From contig NZ_BAABFC010000009.1 in NCBI RefSeq assembly GCF_039540575.1, positions 310,001 through 374,000 of the forward strand: a stretch of DNA of 64,000 bases. Direction: 5' to 3'. Positions within the stretch are counted from its first letter, which is position 1; the number at the start of each line of letters is the position of its first letter. The stretch comes from Pseudaeromonas paramecii (GTDB lineage: Bacteria; Pseudomonadota; Gammaproteobacteria; Enterobacterales; Aeromonadaceae). The position numbers and the translations under genes are program-made. The notes beneath the pieces are model-generated. The model was not told the DNA's origin, did no database searches, and saw only the letters and a list, made by a program, of their open reading frames with translations. Positions 32,452 through 41,543 of the stretch are shown here, one piece after another.

Positions 32452-33246
32452 ATGAGTAAAATCGGTATCAACCAACTGCTGAAGATGAAGCAGGAGGGCA
32501 TCAAGTTCGCCTCCATCACCGCCTACGATGCCACCTTCGCCAAGCTGTTTGACGACGAAGGCATGCCGGTCATCCTGATCGGTGACAGCCTGGGCATGGT
32601 GATGCAGGGCCACAGCGATACCCTGCCGGTGACCATAGACGACATGGTCTACCACACCCGCTGCGTGCGCCGCGCCACCAGCAAGGCGCTGGTGATCGCC
32701 GACCTGCCTTTCATGACCTATGCCGACCCCTCAAGCGCCTGCGCCAATGCCGCCAAGCTGATGGCCGCCGGCGCCAGCATGGTCAAGATCGAAGGCGGCG
32801 ACTGGCTGTGCGATACCGTGCGCCAGCTCAACCGCAACGGCGTCCCGGTGTGTGCCCACCTGGGGCTGACGCCGCAGTCCGTCCATGTGTTTGGCGGCTT
32901 CCGCATTCAGGGCCGGGATGAACAGCAGGCCGACGAGATATACCATCACGCCCTGGCGCTGCAGGCCGCCGGCGTCCAGCTGCTGGTGCTGGAATGTGTG
33001 CCCGCCGCCCTGGCCGAACGCATCACCAAGGCGCTGCGCATCCCCGTCATCGGCATAGGCGCAGGCAATGCCACCGACGGCCAGGTACTGGTGATGCACG
33101 ACGCCTTCGGCGTCACCTCCGGCTACACCCCCAAGTTCACCAAGAATTTCCTGGCCGAGACCGGGGATGTCCGTGCCGCCGTGCGTCAGTACATGGCCCA
33201 GGTGGCCGACGGCAGCTTCCCCGGCCCGGAACAGACCTTCAACTAA
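32452..33246 (+). CDS. panB: 3-methyl-2-oxobutanoate hydroxymethyltransferase
   Basis: PanB makes ketopantoate, the first committed step to pantothenate and coenzyme A. The 264-residue product has the family segments SITAYDATFAKLFD, GDSLGMVMQGH, MVKIEGGDWL, HLGLTPQSVH and GIGAGNATDGQVLV. GAGG precedes the ATG. It lies 11 bases after folK and is followed by panC after 85 bp. Confidence 0.97.
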   Translation: MSKIGINQLLKMKQEGIKFASITAYDATFAKLFDDEGMPVILIGDSLGMVMQGHSDTLPVTIDDMVYHTRCVRRATSKALVIADLPFMTYADPSSACANAAKLMAAGASMVKIEGGDWLCDTVRQLNRNGVPVCAHLGLTPQSVHVFGGFRIQGRDEQQADEIYHHALALQAAGVQLLVLECVPAALAERITKALRIPVIGIGAGNATDGQVLVMHDAFGVTSGYTPKFTKNFLAETGDVRAAVRQYMAQVADGSFPGPEQTFN

Positions 33247-33331
33247 ACCGTTCAACCCGACTCGTATCAACCACGACTCCTGCGCCCCGCCCTCACGGGC
33301 GGGCAACGCGAAGCGTACCAAGGAGAAGTTC

Positions 33332-34186
33332 ATGCACGTCGCCAACGACATTGCATCCTTGCGCCAAGCCATCCACTCGTTTCGCCACGCCGGCGATCGC
33401 ATCGCCTTCGTGCCCACCATGGGCAACCTGCATGAGGGCCACCTGACCCTGGTGCGTGAGGCCCGTCGCCACGCCGCTCGGGTGGTGGTCAGCATCTTCG
33501 TCAACCCGCTGCAGTTCGACCGAGCCGAAGATCTGGCCAACTATCCCCGCACCCTGGAGGCCGACTGCCAGCTGCTGACCGGCGAAGGGGTGGATCTGGT
33601 GTTCACCCCCACCCCGGAGATCATGTATCCCAAGGGACTGGCCGCCCAGACCTTCGTCGAGGTACCCGGACTCTCCGACCTGCTGGAAGGTGCCCTGCGC
33701 CCAGGGCATTTTCGCGGCGTGGCCACCGTCGTCACCAAGCTGTTCAACCTGGTGCAACCGGATGTGGCCTGCTTCGGCCAGAAGGATTACCAGCAGCTGG
33801 CCCTCATTCGCCAGATGGTGGCGGATCTGGCCCTGCCCATCGAGATCATAGGTGTGCCCACGGTACGGGCCGCCGACGGCCTGGCCCTCTCCTCCCGCAA
33901 CGGTCGCCTGACCCCGGCCGAGCGCGAGGTCGCCCCGACCCTGGCCAAGGTGATGGGCTGGATCGCCAGCCAAGTCGAGCATGGTGAACGGGACTGGGCC
34001 GCCCTGCGCCAGCAGGCCAGCCTGCAACTCAGCGCCGCCGGCTTCAAGCCCGACGCCATCGATCTGGTGGATGCCGACACACTGCAACCGGCCGATGCAC
34101 AGAGCCAATCCCTGGTGATCCTGATGGCGGCCTTCCTGGGAGCGGTGCGGCTCATCGACAACCAGGTGGTGAATTTGCGCCCATAG
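33332..34186 (+). CDS. panC: Pantothenate synthetase
   Basis: PanC joins pantoate to beta-alanine using ATP. The 284-residue product has FVPTMGNLHEGHLTLV (HIGH-like), SIFVNPLQFD, CFGQKDYQQLALIRQM and LSSRNGRL. The ATG at 33332 has AAGGAG and begins the family N-terminus; the open frame continues back into panB in another phase. It works with panB and panD, both on the same strand. Confidence 0.97.
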   Translation: MHVANDIASLRQAIHSFRHAGDRIAFVPTMGNLHEGHLTLVREARRHAARVVVSIFVNPLQFDRAEDLANYPRTLEADCQLLTGEGVDLVFTPTPEIMYPKGLAAQTFVEVPGLSDLLEGALRPGHFRGVATVVTKLFNLVQPDVACFGQKDYQQLALIRQMVADLALPIEIIGVPTVRAADGLALSSRNGRLTPAEREVAPTLAKVMGWIASQVEHGERDWAALRQQASLQLSAAGFKPDAIDLVDADTLQPADAQSQSLVILMAAFLGAVRLIDNQVVNLRP

Positions 34187-34249
34187 GGCAGATGGTTTAT
34201 AGTCCCGCCGCCGGATTTAACCCCGGTCGAGACGTGAAGAGGAATCGCA

Positions 34250-34630
34250 ATGCAACGAATCATGCTCAGAGGCAAACTGCATCAGGCCCGGGTCACCCAC
34301 GCGGTGCTCAACTACGAAGGCTCCTGCGGGATCGATCTCGATCTGCTGGACGCCGCCGGCATCCTCGAGAATGAACAGATCGACATCTATAACGTCGAGA
34401 CGGGTGATCGCTTCCATACCTATGCCATCGCCGGCGAGCGGGGCTCCAAGATGATCTCCTTGAACGGCGCCGCCGCCCGCAAGGCTGCCGTGGGTGACCG
34501 CGTCATCATCTGTGCCTACGGCCTGTTTGATGAAAGCGAGCTGGCCGGCCACAAGCCGCGCCTGGTCTACCTGGACGCGCAAAACAACATCGCCCGCACC
34601 GGCAAGGACATTCCGGTTCAGTTGACCTGA
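34250..34630 (+). CDS. panD: Aspartate 1-decarboxylase proenzyme
   Basis: PanD supplies beta-alanine for PanC. The 126-residue proenzyme has the self-cleavage site NYEGSCGID at Gly24-Ser25, which yields the pyruvoyl group, and the family start MQRIMLRGKLHQARVTHA. GAGGAA precedes the ATG. It is 63 bp after panC; in E. coli a gene separates the two. Confidence 0.97.
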   Translation: MQRIMLRGKLHQARVTHAVLNYEGSCGIDLDLLDAAGILENEQIDIYNVETGDRFHTYAIAGERGSKMISLNGAAARKAAVGDRVIICAYGLFDESELAGHKPRLVYLDAQNNIARTGKDIPVQLT

Positions 34631-34649
34631 GTCGGACAAGGCGGACGAC

Positions 34650-34679
34650 GAGGCGGCCCAAGGCCGCCTCATTGTTTTT
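34650..34679 (+). terminator. Rho-independent terminator after panD
   Basis: A 9-bp stem, GAGGCGGCC with GGCCGCCTC, a 3-base loop and a TTTTT tail, about 20 bases after the panD stop. Confidence 0.9.
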
Positions 34680-34778
34680 CGCCGCCCCCTGAGCCGCGTC
34701 TGCGGGTTGTGAGCAGGGGTGGGGCTGGCTAGAATATTGGGCTTGCCGGGGCGGCCGGATAAAAAACGAGCAGATGGC

Positions 34779-35372
34779 GTGAACAATCCAATCAAGCTAA
34801 TCGTGGGGCTGGGTAACCCGGGTCCCGAATACAGCCAGACCCGGCACAATGCCGGCGCCTGGTATGTGACCGAGCTGGCTCATCGCCACGGCGGCAGCCT
34901 GCGGGAAGAGGCCAAGTATTACGGTCTCACCGGCCGCATCCAGCTGCTGGGCAAGGAGGTGCGGCTGCTGATCCCCACCACCTTCATGAACCTGAGCGGC
35001 AAGTCGGTGTCGGCTCTGGCCGGTTTCTTCCAGATCCCGCCCGAGGCCATCCTGGTGGCCCATGACGAGCTGGATCTGCCGCCGGGGGTCGCCCGCTTCA
35101 AGCAAGGCGGAGGCCATGGCGGCCATAACGGTCTCAAGGACATCATCAGCAAGCTGGGCAACAACAAGGAATTCCATCGCCTGCGGCTGGGCATCGGCCA
35201 TCCGGGCGACAAGAACAAGGTGGCCGGCTTTGTGCTCAACAAGGCACCACAGAGCGAACAACAGCTCATCGATGCCGCCGTCGATGAGGCGGTGCGCTGC
35301 ACCGACCTGCTGTTCGAACAAGACATGATCAAGGCCATGAATCGGTTGCATACCTTCAAGGCTGGCAGTTAA
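34779..35372 (+). CDS. pth: Peptidyl-tRNA hydrolase
   Basis: Pth frees tRNA from peptidyl-tRNA that has dropped off the ribosome. The 197-residue product has LIVGLGNPGPEYSQTRHNAG with the catalytic histidine, TFMNLSGKSV and the GGGHGGHNGLKDI loop. GTG at 34779 was chosen because the product then begins three residues before IKLIVGLGNPG, as in relatives; the ribosome site is weak. ychF follows 24 bp downstream, the usual pairing. Confidence 0.94.
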   Translation: MNNPIKLIVGLGNPGPEYSQTRHNAGAWYVTELAHRHGGSLREEAKYYGLTGRIQLLGKEVRLLIPTTFMNLSGKSVSALAGFFQIPPEAILVAHDELDLPPGVARFKQGGGHGGHNGLKDIISKLGNNKEFHRLRLGIGHPGDKNKVAGFVLNKAPQSEQQLIDAAVDEAVRCTDLLFEQDMIKAMNRLHTFKAGS

Positions 35373-35396
35373 CACACTCTCTTAAAGGATCTCACA

Positions 35397-36488
35397 ATGG
35401 GTTTCAAATGCGGCATAGTCGGCCTGCCTAACGTCGGCAAGTCCACCCTGTTCAACGCCCTCACTCAGGCGGGTATCGAAGCGGCCAACTTCCCCTTCTG
35501 CACCATTGAGCCCAACACGGGTGTGGTCCCCATGCCGGATCCGCGCCTGGATGCCCTGGCCGAGATCATCAAGCCCCAGCGCGTGGTGCCCACCACCATG
35601 GAGTTCGTGGATATCGCCGGTCTGGTAAAGGGCGCCTCCAAGGGCGAAGGTCTGGGCAACCAGTTCCTCACCAACATCCGTGAGACCGACGCCATCGGCC
35701 ACGTGGTGCGCTGCTTCGAGAACGAGAATATCGTCCACGTCGCCGGCGGCGTAAACCCGGCCGAAGACATCGACACCATCAACACCGAGCTGGCCCTGGC
35801 CGACCTGGACACCTGCGAACGGGCCATCCAACGGGTACAGAAGAAGGCCAAGGGCGGTGACAAGGACGCCAAGCTGGAACTGTCCGTGCTGGAGAAATGC
35901 CTGCCGGTGCTGGAAGAGGCCAAGATGCTGCGCACCCTGGATCTGACCGTGGAAGAGAAGGCCGCCATCCGCTACCTGAGCTTCCTGACCTTGAAGCCCA
36001 CCATGTACATCGCCAACGTCAACGAAGATGGCTTCGAGAACAACCCCTACCTGGATCAGGTGCGGGCCATCGCCGCCGCCGAAGGCTCAGTGGTGGTGCC
36101 GGTGTGCGCCGCCATCGAAGCGGATCTGGCGGAGATGGACGAAGACGACCGTGCCGTCTTCATGGAAGAGATGGGCCTGACCGAGCCAGGGCTGAACCGG
36201 GTGATCCGTGCCGGGTACAGCCTGCTGAACCTGCAGACCTACTTCACCGCCGGGGTGAAGGAAGTGCGGGCCTGGACCATTCCGGTGGGCGCCACCGCCC
36301 CCCAGGCCGCCGGCAAGATCCACACCGACTTCGAGAAGGGCTTCATCCGCGCTCAGACCATCGCCTATGAAGACTTCATCACCTACAAGGGTGAACAGGG
36401 CGCCAAGGAAGCCGGCAAGATGCGCGCCGAAGGCAAGGACTACATCGTCAAGGATGGCGACGTGATGAACTTCCTGTTCAACGTCTAA
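35397..36488 (+). CDS. ychF: Redox-regulated ATPase YchF
   Basis: An Obg-family P-loop NTPase that prefers ATP and binds ribosomes; it affects oxidative-stress responses in E. coli. The 363-residue product has GIVGLPNVGKSTLFNALTQ, the G3 region FVDIAGLVKGASKGEGLGN and a C-terminal TGS domain (VRAWTIPVGATAPQAAGKIH). AAGGA precedes the ATG. It forms a unit with pth and ends at a strong terminator. Confidence 0.96.
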   Translation: MGFKCGIVGLPNVGKSTLFNALTQAGIEAANFPFCTIEPNTGVVPMPDPRLDALAEIIKPQRVVPTTMEFVDIAGLVKGASKGEGLGNQFLTNIRETDAIGHVVRCFENENIVHVAGGVNPAEDIDTINTELALADLDTCERAIQRVQKKAKGGDKDAKLELSVLEKCLPVLEEAKMLRTLDLTVEEKAAIRYLSFLTLKPTMYIANVNEDGFENNPYLDQVRAIAAAEGSVVVPVCAAIEADLAEMDEDDRAVFMEEMGLTEPGLNRVIRAGYSLLNLQTYFTAGVKEVRAWTIPVGATAPQAAGKIHTDFEKGFIRAQTIAYEDFITYKGEQGAKEAGKMRAEGKDYIVKDGDVMNFLFNV

Positions 36489-36503
36489 TCCTTGTTTTGA
36501 AAT

Positions 36504-36535
36504 AAAAAGCCGCGCCTGTCGCGGCTTTTTGTTTT
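36504..36535 (+). terminator. Rho-independent terminator after ychF
   Basis: AAAAAGCCGCG and CGCGGCTTTTT form an 11-bp stem with a 5-base loop and a further T-rich tail, 16 bases after the ychF stop. Confidence 0.92.
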
Positions 36536-36610
36536 CCGGGATTACAGGGTTCCAGACAATGCCTAGACTCAATAGGGCCAGTGTACGCCTAGAAGGGGGC
36601 GACCTCGGTT

Positions 36611-36671
36611 TTTATACCTTTAGAGTTATAAAAAAACCGTTGGTCAATAACTAAATTCATAAAGGTGTAAA
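36611..36671. promoter_or_regulatory. 12-bp inverted repeat upstream of the cyo promoter
   Basis: TTTATACCTTTA at 36611-36622 and TAAAGGTGTAAA at 36660-36671 are reverse complements with one mismatch, 37 bp apart, in an AT-rich stretch just upstream of the cyoA promoter. The spacing would allow a looping or paired-site regulator. I cannot name the protein. Confidence 0.45.
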
Positions 36672-36698
36672 TATATCGCAACTTTTAACTAACAAGGT

Positions 36699-36726
36699 TT
36701 GCAAGCCGGTAACGCCCCCCTAGAAT
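36699..36726 (+). promoter_or_regulatory. Candidate sigma-70 promoter of the cyo operon
   Basis: TTGCAA (36699-36704) and TAGAAT (36721-36726) are 16 bp apart, about 40 bp before the cyoA start. This is judged by hexamer match and position only. Confidence 0.45.
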
Positions 36727-36766
36727 ACCGACGCAAAATTCCACGCCTGCCTGATGGGGTTGTTAG

Positions 36767-37708
36767 ATGACAAAAAAATGGATGAGATGGCTACTGCCAT
36801 CGCTGGCCATGCTGCTGAGCGGCTGCGACATGGCTCTCATGGATCCGAAGGGTGCCGTTGGTCTGGAGCAGCGCAGCCTGATCCTCACCGCTACCGGCCT
36901 GATGCTGATCGTGGTAATCCCGGTCTTCATCATGACCGTCTGGTTTGCCTGGCGCTATCGCGCCGCCAACAAGCAAGCCACCTATGCGCCCAAGTGGGCT
37001 CACTCCAACAAGATTGAGCTGGTGGTGTGGACTGTCCCCTGCATCATCATACTGGTGCTGGGCTATATCACCTGGCAAACCAGCCACAGCCTGGATCCCC
37101 ACAAGCCACTGACCTCCGACAAGCCTGCGTTGCAGATCGATGTGGTGGCCATGGACTGGAAATGGCTGTTCATCTACCCCGAACAGGGCATAGCGACGGT
37201 GAACGAGATCGCCATTCCGGTGGATGTGCCGGTGCATTTTCGTGTCACCTCTTCCACCGTGATGAACTCCTTCTTCATCCCCCGTCTGGGTAGCCAGGTC
37301 TACGCCATGGCCGGGATGAACAACGATCTGCATCTCATCGCCAACGAGGCCGGCACCTACAAGGGTATCGCCGCCAACTACAGCGGCCATGGCTTCTCCG
37401 GCATGAAGTTCGCCACCCATGCGGTGTCCGACACTGACTTTGCCGCCTGGGTGGACAAGGTCAAGCAGGCGCCTATGGGGCTGGACAGCGCCCAGTACGC
37501 CGAGCTGATGAAGCCGAGCCAGAACGTGCCCGTGACCTACTTCTCCTCCGCCAAGCCCGGCCTGTATGAGGAGATCATCCAGACGTTCATGGGCGAGATG
37601 CCGATGCACGAACACAAGGCCATGCCCGCCACCATGGCGGATGGCGAGGCCATGGAAGGCATGCATGATCACGCCATGCACGCCGACACTTCCGGTACTG
37701 GGGAATAA
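36767..37708 (+). CDS. cyoA: Cytochrome bo3 ubiquinol oxidase subunit II
   Basis: A 313-residue lipoprotein subunit with a lipobox (LLSGC), two membrane helices (TATGLMLIVVIPVFIMTVWF and the following IIILVLGYITW) and a cupredoxin domain beginning VVAMDWKWLFIYPEQGIA. The copper-A ligands of cytochrome c oxidases are absent, as expected for a quinol oxidase. It has a His/Met-rich tail (MPMHEHKAMPATMADGEAME) that may bind metal. First gene of cyoABCDE; the inverted repeat upstream may be its regulator site. Confidence 0.95.
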   Translation: MTKKWMRWLLPSLAMLLSGCDMALMDPKGAVGLEQRSLILTATGLMLIVVIPVFIMTVWFAWRYRAANKQATYAPKWAHSNKIELVVWTVPCIIILVLGYITWQTSHSLDPHKPLTSDKPALQIDVVAMDWKWLFIYPEQGIATVNEIAIPVDVPVHFRVTSSTVMNSFFIPRLGSQVYAMAGMNNDLHLIANEAGTYKGIAANYSGHGFSGMKFATHAVSDTDFAAWVDKVKQAPMGLDSAQYAELMKPSQNVPVTYFSSAKPGLYEEIIQTFMGEMPMHEHKAMPATMADGEAMEGMHDHAMHADTSGTGE

Positions 37709-37711
37709 ACA

Positions 37712-39703
37712 ATGCTAGGTAAATTGACTCTCGAGGCCATTCCGTATCACGAGCCCATCATCATGATCACCCTGGCGGCGGTCGGCCTCATCGGCCTGGG
37801 CCTGGTGGGTGCGCTGACCTATTTCGGCAAGTGGCGCTGGTTGTGGACCGAATGGCTCACCTCCGTCGATCACAAGCGGATCGGCATCATGTACATCATA
37901 GTGGCCATGGTGATGCTGCTGCGCGGCTTTGCCGACGCCATCATGATGCGCCTCCAGCTGGCGCTGGCCTCCGGCGGCTCGGACGGCTTCCTGCCGCCCC
38001 ACCACTACGATCAGATCTTCACCGCCCACGGCGTCATCATGATCTTCTTCATGGCCATGCCCTTCATGGTGGGTCTGATGAACATCATAGTGCCGCTGCA
38101 GATCGGTGCCCGTGACGTGGCCTTCCCCTTCCTCAACAACCTGAGCTTCTGGCTGTTCGTGGTAGGCGTAGCCCTGATCAACATCTCCCTGGGGGTCGGC
38201 GAGTTCGCCCAGACCGGCTGGCTGGCCTACCCGCCCCTGTCGGGCCATCAATACAGCCCGGGGGTCGGCGTCGACTACTGGATCTGGAGTCTGCAGATCT
38301 CGGGCCTGGGCACCCTGCTCTCCGGCGTAAACTTCTTCGTCACCATCATGAAGATGCGCGCCCCGGGCATGAAGCTGATGAAGATGCCGGTGTTCACCTG
38401 GACCGCCCTGTGCTCCAACATTCTCATCATCATCGCCTTCCCGATCCTGACGGTGACCATAGCCCTGCTGACCCTGGACCGTTACCTGGGCACCCACTTC
38501 TTCACCAATGATCTGGGCGGCAACCAGATGATGTACGTCAACCTCATCTGGGCCTGGGGCCACCCCGAGGTGTACATCCTGATCCTGCCGGCCTTCGGCA
38601 TCTTCTCCGAGGTGGTGGCCACCTTCTGCAAGAAGAAGCTGTTTGGTTATACCTCCCTGGTGTGGGCCACCGCGGTCATCACCATACTGTCGTTCATCGT
38701 CTGGCTGCACCACTTCTTCACCATGGGCGCCGGCGCCAACGTCAACGCGTTCTTCGGTATCGCCACCATGATCATCTCCATCCCCACGGGGGTGAAGATA
38801 TTCAACTGGCTGTTCACCATGTACCGCGGGCGCATCGAGTTCAGCACGCCCATCCTGTGGACCATCGGCTTCCTGTTCACCTTTACCCTGGGTGGCATGA
38901 CAGGGGTGCTGATGTCGGTACCGGCGGCGGACTTCGTGCTGCACAACAGCCTGTTCCTCATCGCCCACTTCCATAACACCATCATTGGTGGCGTGGTGTT
39001 CGGCTATCTGGCCGGCTTCAACTACTGGTTCCCCAAGGCCATGGGCTTCAAGCTCAACGAGAAGCTGGGCAAGGCCGCCTTCTGGTTCTGGATCACCGGC
39101 TTCTTCTTCGCCTTCGTGCCCTTGTACCTGCTGGGCTTCATGGGCATGACCCGGCGGGTGAGCCAGAATATCGATCCCGAATACCACAACCTGCTGCTGG
39201 TGGCGGTGTTCGGCGCCGGGCTCATCTTCATCGGCATCCTGTGCCAGCTGCTGCAACTGGCGGTGAGCATCAAGGACAGAGCCAAGAACCGGGATCTGAC
39301 CGGCGATCCCTGGGGCGGTCGCACCCTGGAGTGGGCCACCTCCTCGCCGCCGCCCTTCTATAACTTTGCCACCACGCCCCAGGTCAAGGAGCTGGATGCC
39401 TTCTGGGAGATGAAGGAAGACAAGAGCGCCTATGTGCAGCCCAAGTCTTACCAGGAAATCCATATGCCCAAGAACACCAGTGCCGGCATCTTCATCGGCC
39501 TGTTCAGCCTGATCATGGGCTTCGCCCTGATCTGGTACATCTGGTGGATGGCCATCGCCGGGTTTGTCGGTGTCATCGCCACCTGGATAGTCCACTCCTT
39601 CAAGGACGACGTGGACTACTACGTGCCGGTGGATGTCATCACCCAGACGGAAAACGCCCATTTTGCTCAACTCAAACAGGCAGGAGTCCAGCATGTCGGT
39701 TGA
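37712..39703 (+). CDS. cyoB: Cytochrome bo3 ubiquinol oxidase subunit I
   Basis: The 663-residue catalytic subunit, which reduces oxygen to water and pumps protons. Heme and copper ligands are visible: the low-spin heme His in FTAHGVIMIFFMAMP, the CuB His-Tyr pair in WAWGHPEVYILILP, HH in VWLHHFFTMGAG, and the HFHNTIIGG histidines. Fifteen helices are expected. It starts 3 bases after cyoA, and its end overlaps cyoC by 11 bp. Confidence 0.98.
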   Translation: MLGKLTLEAIPYHEPIIMITLAAVGLIGLGLVGALTYFGKWRWLWTEWLTSVDHKRIGIMYIIVAMVMLLRGFADAIMMRLQLALASGGSDGFLPPHHYDQIFTAHGVIMIFFMAMPFMVGLMNIIVPLQIGARDVAFPFLNNLSFWLFVVGVALINISLGVGEFAQTGWLAYPPLSGHQYSPGVGVDYWIWSLQISGLGTLLSGVNFFVTIMKMRAPGMKLMKMPVFTWTALCSNILIIIAFPILTVTIALLTLDRYLGTHFFTNDLGGNQMMYVNLIWAWGHPEVYILILPAFGIFSEVVATFCKKKLFGYTSLVWATAVITILSFIVWLHHFFTMGAGANVNAFFGIATMIISIPTGVKIFNWLFTMYRGRIEFSTPILWTIGFLFTFTLGGMTGVLMSVPAADFVLHNSLFLIAHFHNTIIGGVVFGYLAGFNYWFPKAMGFKLNEKLGKAAFWFWITGFFFAFVPLYLLGFMGMTRRVSQNIDPEYHNLLLVAVFGAGLIFIGILCQLLQLAVSIKDRAKNRDLTGDPWGGRTLEWATSSPPPFYNFATTPQVKELDAFWEMKEDKSAYVQPKSYQEIHMPKNTSAGIFIGLFSLIMGFALIWYIWWMAIAGFVGVIATWIVHSFKDDVDYYVPVDVITQTENAHFAQLKQAGVQHVG

Positions 39704-40313
39704 AACCATGACCCATTCCAGCGTCCACGAGGCGCACCAGGATCACGAGCACCATGATGCCGGCGGCAGCAAGGTCTTCGGTTTCTGGATCTACCTGATG
39801 AGCGACTGCATCCTGTTCGCCTGTCTGTTTGCCACCTATGCAGTACTGACCACCGGCACCGCCGGTGGTCCTACCGGCAAAGAGATCTTCGAACTGCCCT
39901 ATGTGCTGGTGGAAACCTTCTGCCTGCTCATCAGCAGCGTCACCTATGGCTTCGCCGTGCTGGCCATGAACCAGGGTAACCAGGCCGGCGTACAACGCTG
40001 GCTGGGCATCACCTTCCTGTTCGGTCTGGCGTTTATCGGCATGGAAATCAACGAGTTTGCCCACCTGATCCACGAAGGCTACGGCCCACAGCGCAGTGGC
40101 TTCCTGTCCGGCTTCTTCACCCTGGTGGGCACCCACGGTCTGCACGTGACGGCAGGCCTTGTCTGGATGCTGGTGCTGATGGTGCAGATTGCCCGCAAGG
40201 GCCTGACCGCTCGGATGAACACCCGGATCATGTGCCTGAGCCTGTTCTGGCACTTCCTGGACGTGGTCTGGATCTGTGTCTTCTCCATCGTCTATCTGCT
40301 GGGAGTCCTGTGA
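39693..40313 (+). CDS. cyoC: Cytochrome bo3 ubiquinol oxidase subunit III
   Basis: A 206-residue five-helix subunit with an N-terminal His-rich stretch (HEAHQDHEHHDAGG) and FGFWIYLMSDCILFACLFA. The start at ATG 39693, preceded by CAGGAG, overlaps the cyoB end by 11 bp; the in-frame stretch back to 39633 is inside cyoB. Its TGA overlaps the cyoD ATG (TGATG), an arrangement for coupled translation. Confidence 0.96.
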   Translation: MSVETMTHSSVHEAHQDHEHHDAGGSKVFGFWIYLMSDCILFACLFATYAVLTTGTAGGPTGKEIFELPYVLVETFCLLISSVTYGFAVLAMNQGNQAGVQRWLGITFLFGLAFIGMEINEFAHLIHEGYGPQRSGFLSGFFTLVGTHGLHVTAGLVWMLVLMVQIARKGLTARMNTRIMCLSLFWHFLDVVWICVFSIVYLLGVL

Positions 40314-40642
40314 TGAGTCACGCTAGCCACCTGCCTAACGACGCCGCTCACGGCAGCGTCAAATCCTATGTGACCGGCTTTATCCTGTCGGTCATCCTGA
40401 CCCTGATCCCCTTTGCCGTGGTGATGACCGGGGATCTGGGCCACGCCGCCATCATCGCCATCATAGTGGTGACGGCCATCGCCCAGATCCTGGTCCAGCT
40501 GGTCTACTTCCTGCACATGAACACCAGTTCGGACGGCAGCTGGAACCTGCTCTCCTTCGTGTTCACCGTGCTGATCATCGCCATCGTGGTGGTGGGCTCC
40601 CTGTGGATCATGTACAACCTCAACGTCAACATGATGTTGTAA
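40313..40642 (+). CDS. cyoD: Cytochrome bo3 ubiquinol oxidase subunit IV
   Basis: A 109-residue subunit with three helices, including SYVTGFILSVILTLIPFAVV and AQILVQLVYFLHMN; it helps assemble the copper-containing centre. The start is ATG at 40313, overlapping the cyoC stop by one base. cyoE follows 11 bases later. Confidence 0.95.
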   Translation: MSHASHLPNDAAHGSVKSYVTGFILSVILTLIPFAVVMTGDLGHAAIIAIIVVTAIAQILVQLVYFLHMNTSSDGSWNLLSFVFTVLIIAIVVVGSLWIMYNLNVNMML

Positions 40643-40653
40643 GAGCGGCGCCC

Positions 40654-41541
40654 ATGTTCAAGCAGTACCTGCTCGTCACCAAGCCGGGGATCATCTTCGG
40701 CAACCTGGTCTCCGTCATTGGCGGTTTTTTCCTGGCGTCCAAGGGCAGCCTGGATCTGCCCCTGTTCCTGGCCACCAGCCTGGGGGTGTCGCTCGTCATC
40801 GCCTCGGGCTGTGCCATCAACAACGTCATCGACCGGGACATAGATTGCCTGATGGAACGCACCCGTCACCGGGTGCTGGTCCAGGGGCTGATCTCCCCCG
40901 CCGTGACCCTGCTCTATGCCACCGGCTTGGGGCTGGCAGGGCTGGTACTGCTCTATCTGGGCGCCAATCCCCTGGCGGCCCTGTTGGCCCTGCTGGGTTT
41001 CGTGGTGTACGTGGGGCTCTACAGCCTCTGGCTCAAGCGCACCTCCGTCTACGGCACCCTGGTGGGCAGCCTGTCGGGGGCGGCGCCGCCCGTCATCGGC
41101 TATTGCGCCGTCACCGGGCGCTTCGATGCCGCCGCGGGTATGCTGCTGCTGATCTTCAGCCTGTGGCAGATGCCCCACTCCTACGCCATCGCCATCTTCC
41201 GCTTCAAGGATTATCAACGGGCCGCCATCCCTGTGCTGCCCGTCAAGCACGGCATCCATGCCGCCAAGCACCATATCCTGCGTTACACCCTGGCCTTTGC
41301 CCTGGCCGCCCTGATGCTGACCCTGGGCGGCTACGCCGGCTATCGCTACGGCGTCGTGGCGGCGATCGTCGGTGCCATCTGGGTAGCTATGGCCCTGGGC
41401 GGCTTTCGCACCCGGGATGACAGTGCCTGGGCCAAGCAGCTGTTCATCTTCTCCATCCTGGCCATCACCACCCTCAGCGTCATGATGTCCATCGACTTCG
41501 CCACGCCGGATCCGGCTCAATTTCTGACCCTGCTGGATTGA
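40654..41541 (+). CDS. cyoE: Protoheme IX farnesyltransferase (heme O synthase)
   Basis: CyoE adds a farnesyl group to heme B to make heme O for the oxidase. The 295-residue UbiA-family membrane protein has the aspartate-rich prenyl-diphosphate sites NNVIDRDIDCLMERTRHR and, later, SLWQMPHSYAIAIFRFKDY. The start MFKQYLLVTKPGIIFGNL is typical. It ends two bases before the yajR ATG, so the six genes form one transcript. Confidence 0.97.
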   Translation: MFKQYLLVTKPGIIFGNLVSVIGGFFLASKGSLDLPLFLATSLGVSLVIASGCAINNVIDRDIDCLMERTRHRVLVQGLISPAVTLLYATGLGLAGLVLLYLGANPLAALLALLGFVVYVGLYSLWLKRTSVYGTLVGSLSGAAPPVIGYCAVTGRFDAAAGMLLLIFSLWQMPHSYAIAIFRFKDYQRAAIPVLPVKHGIHAAKHHILRYTLAFALAALMLTLGGYAGYRYGVVAAIVGAIWVAMALGGFRTRDDSAWAKQLFIFSILAITTLSVMMSIDFATPDPAQFLTLLD

Positions 41542-41543
41542 GC

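Noticed and set aside
36630..36660. FNR-like site (TTGGTCAATAA) before cyoA
   Set aside because: Only one half fits; the second half of the palindrome is missing.
37715..39709. 664-codon minus-strand frame opposite cyoB
   Set aside because: His/Asp/Gln-rich shadow of the membrane-protein gene.
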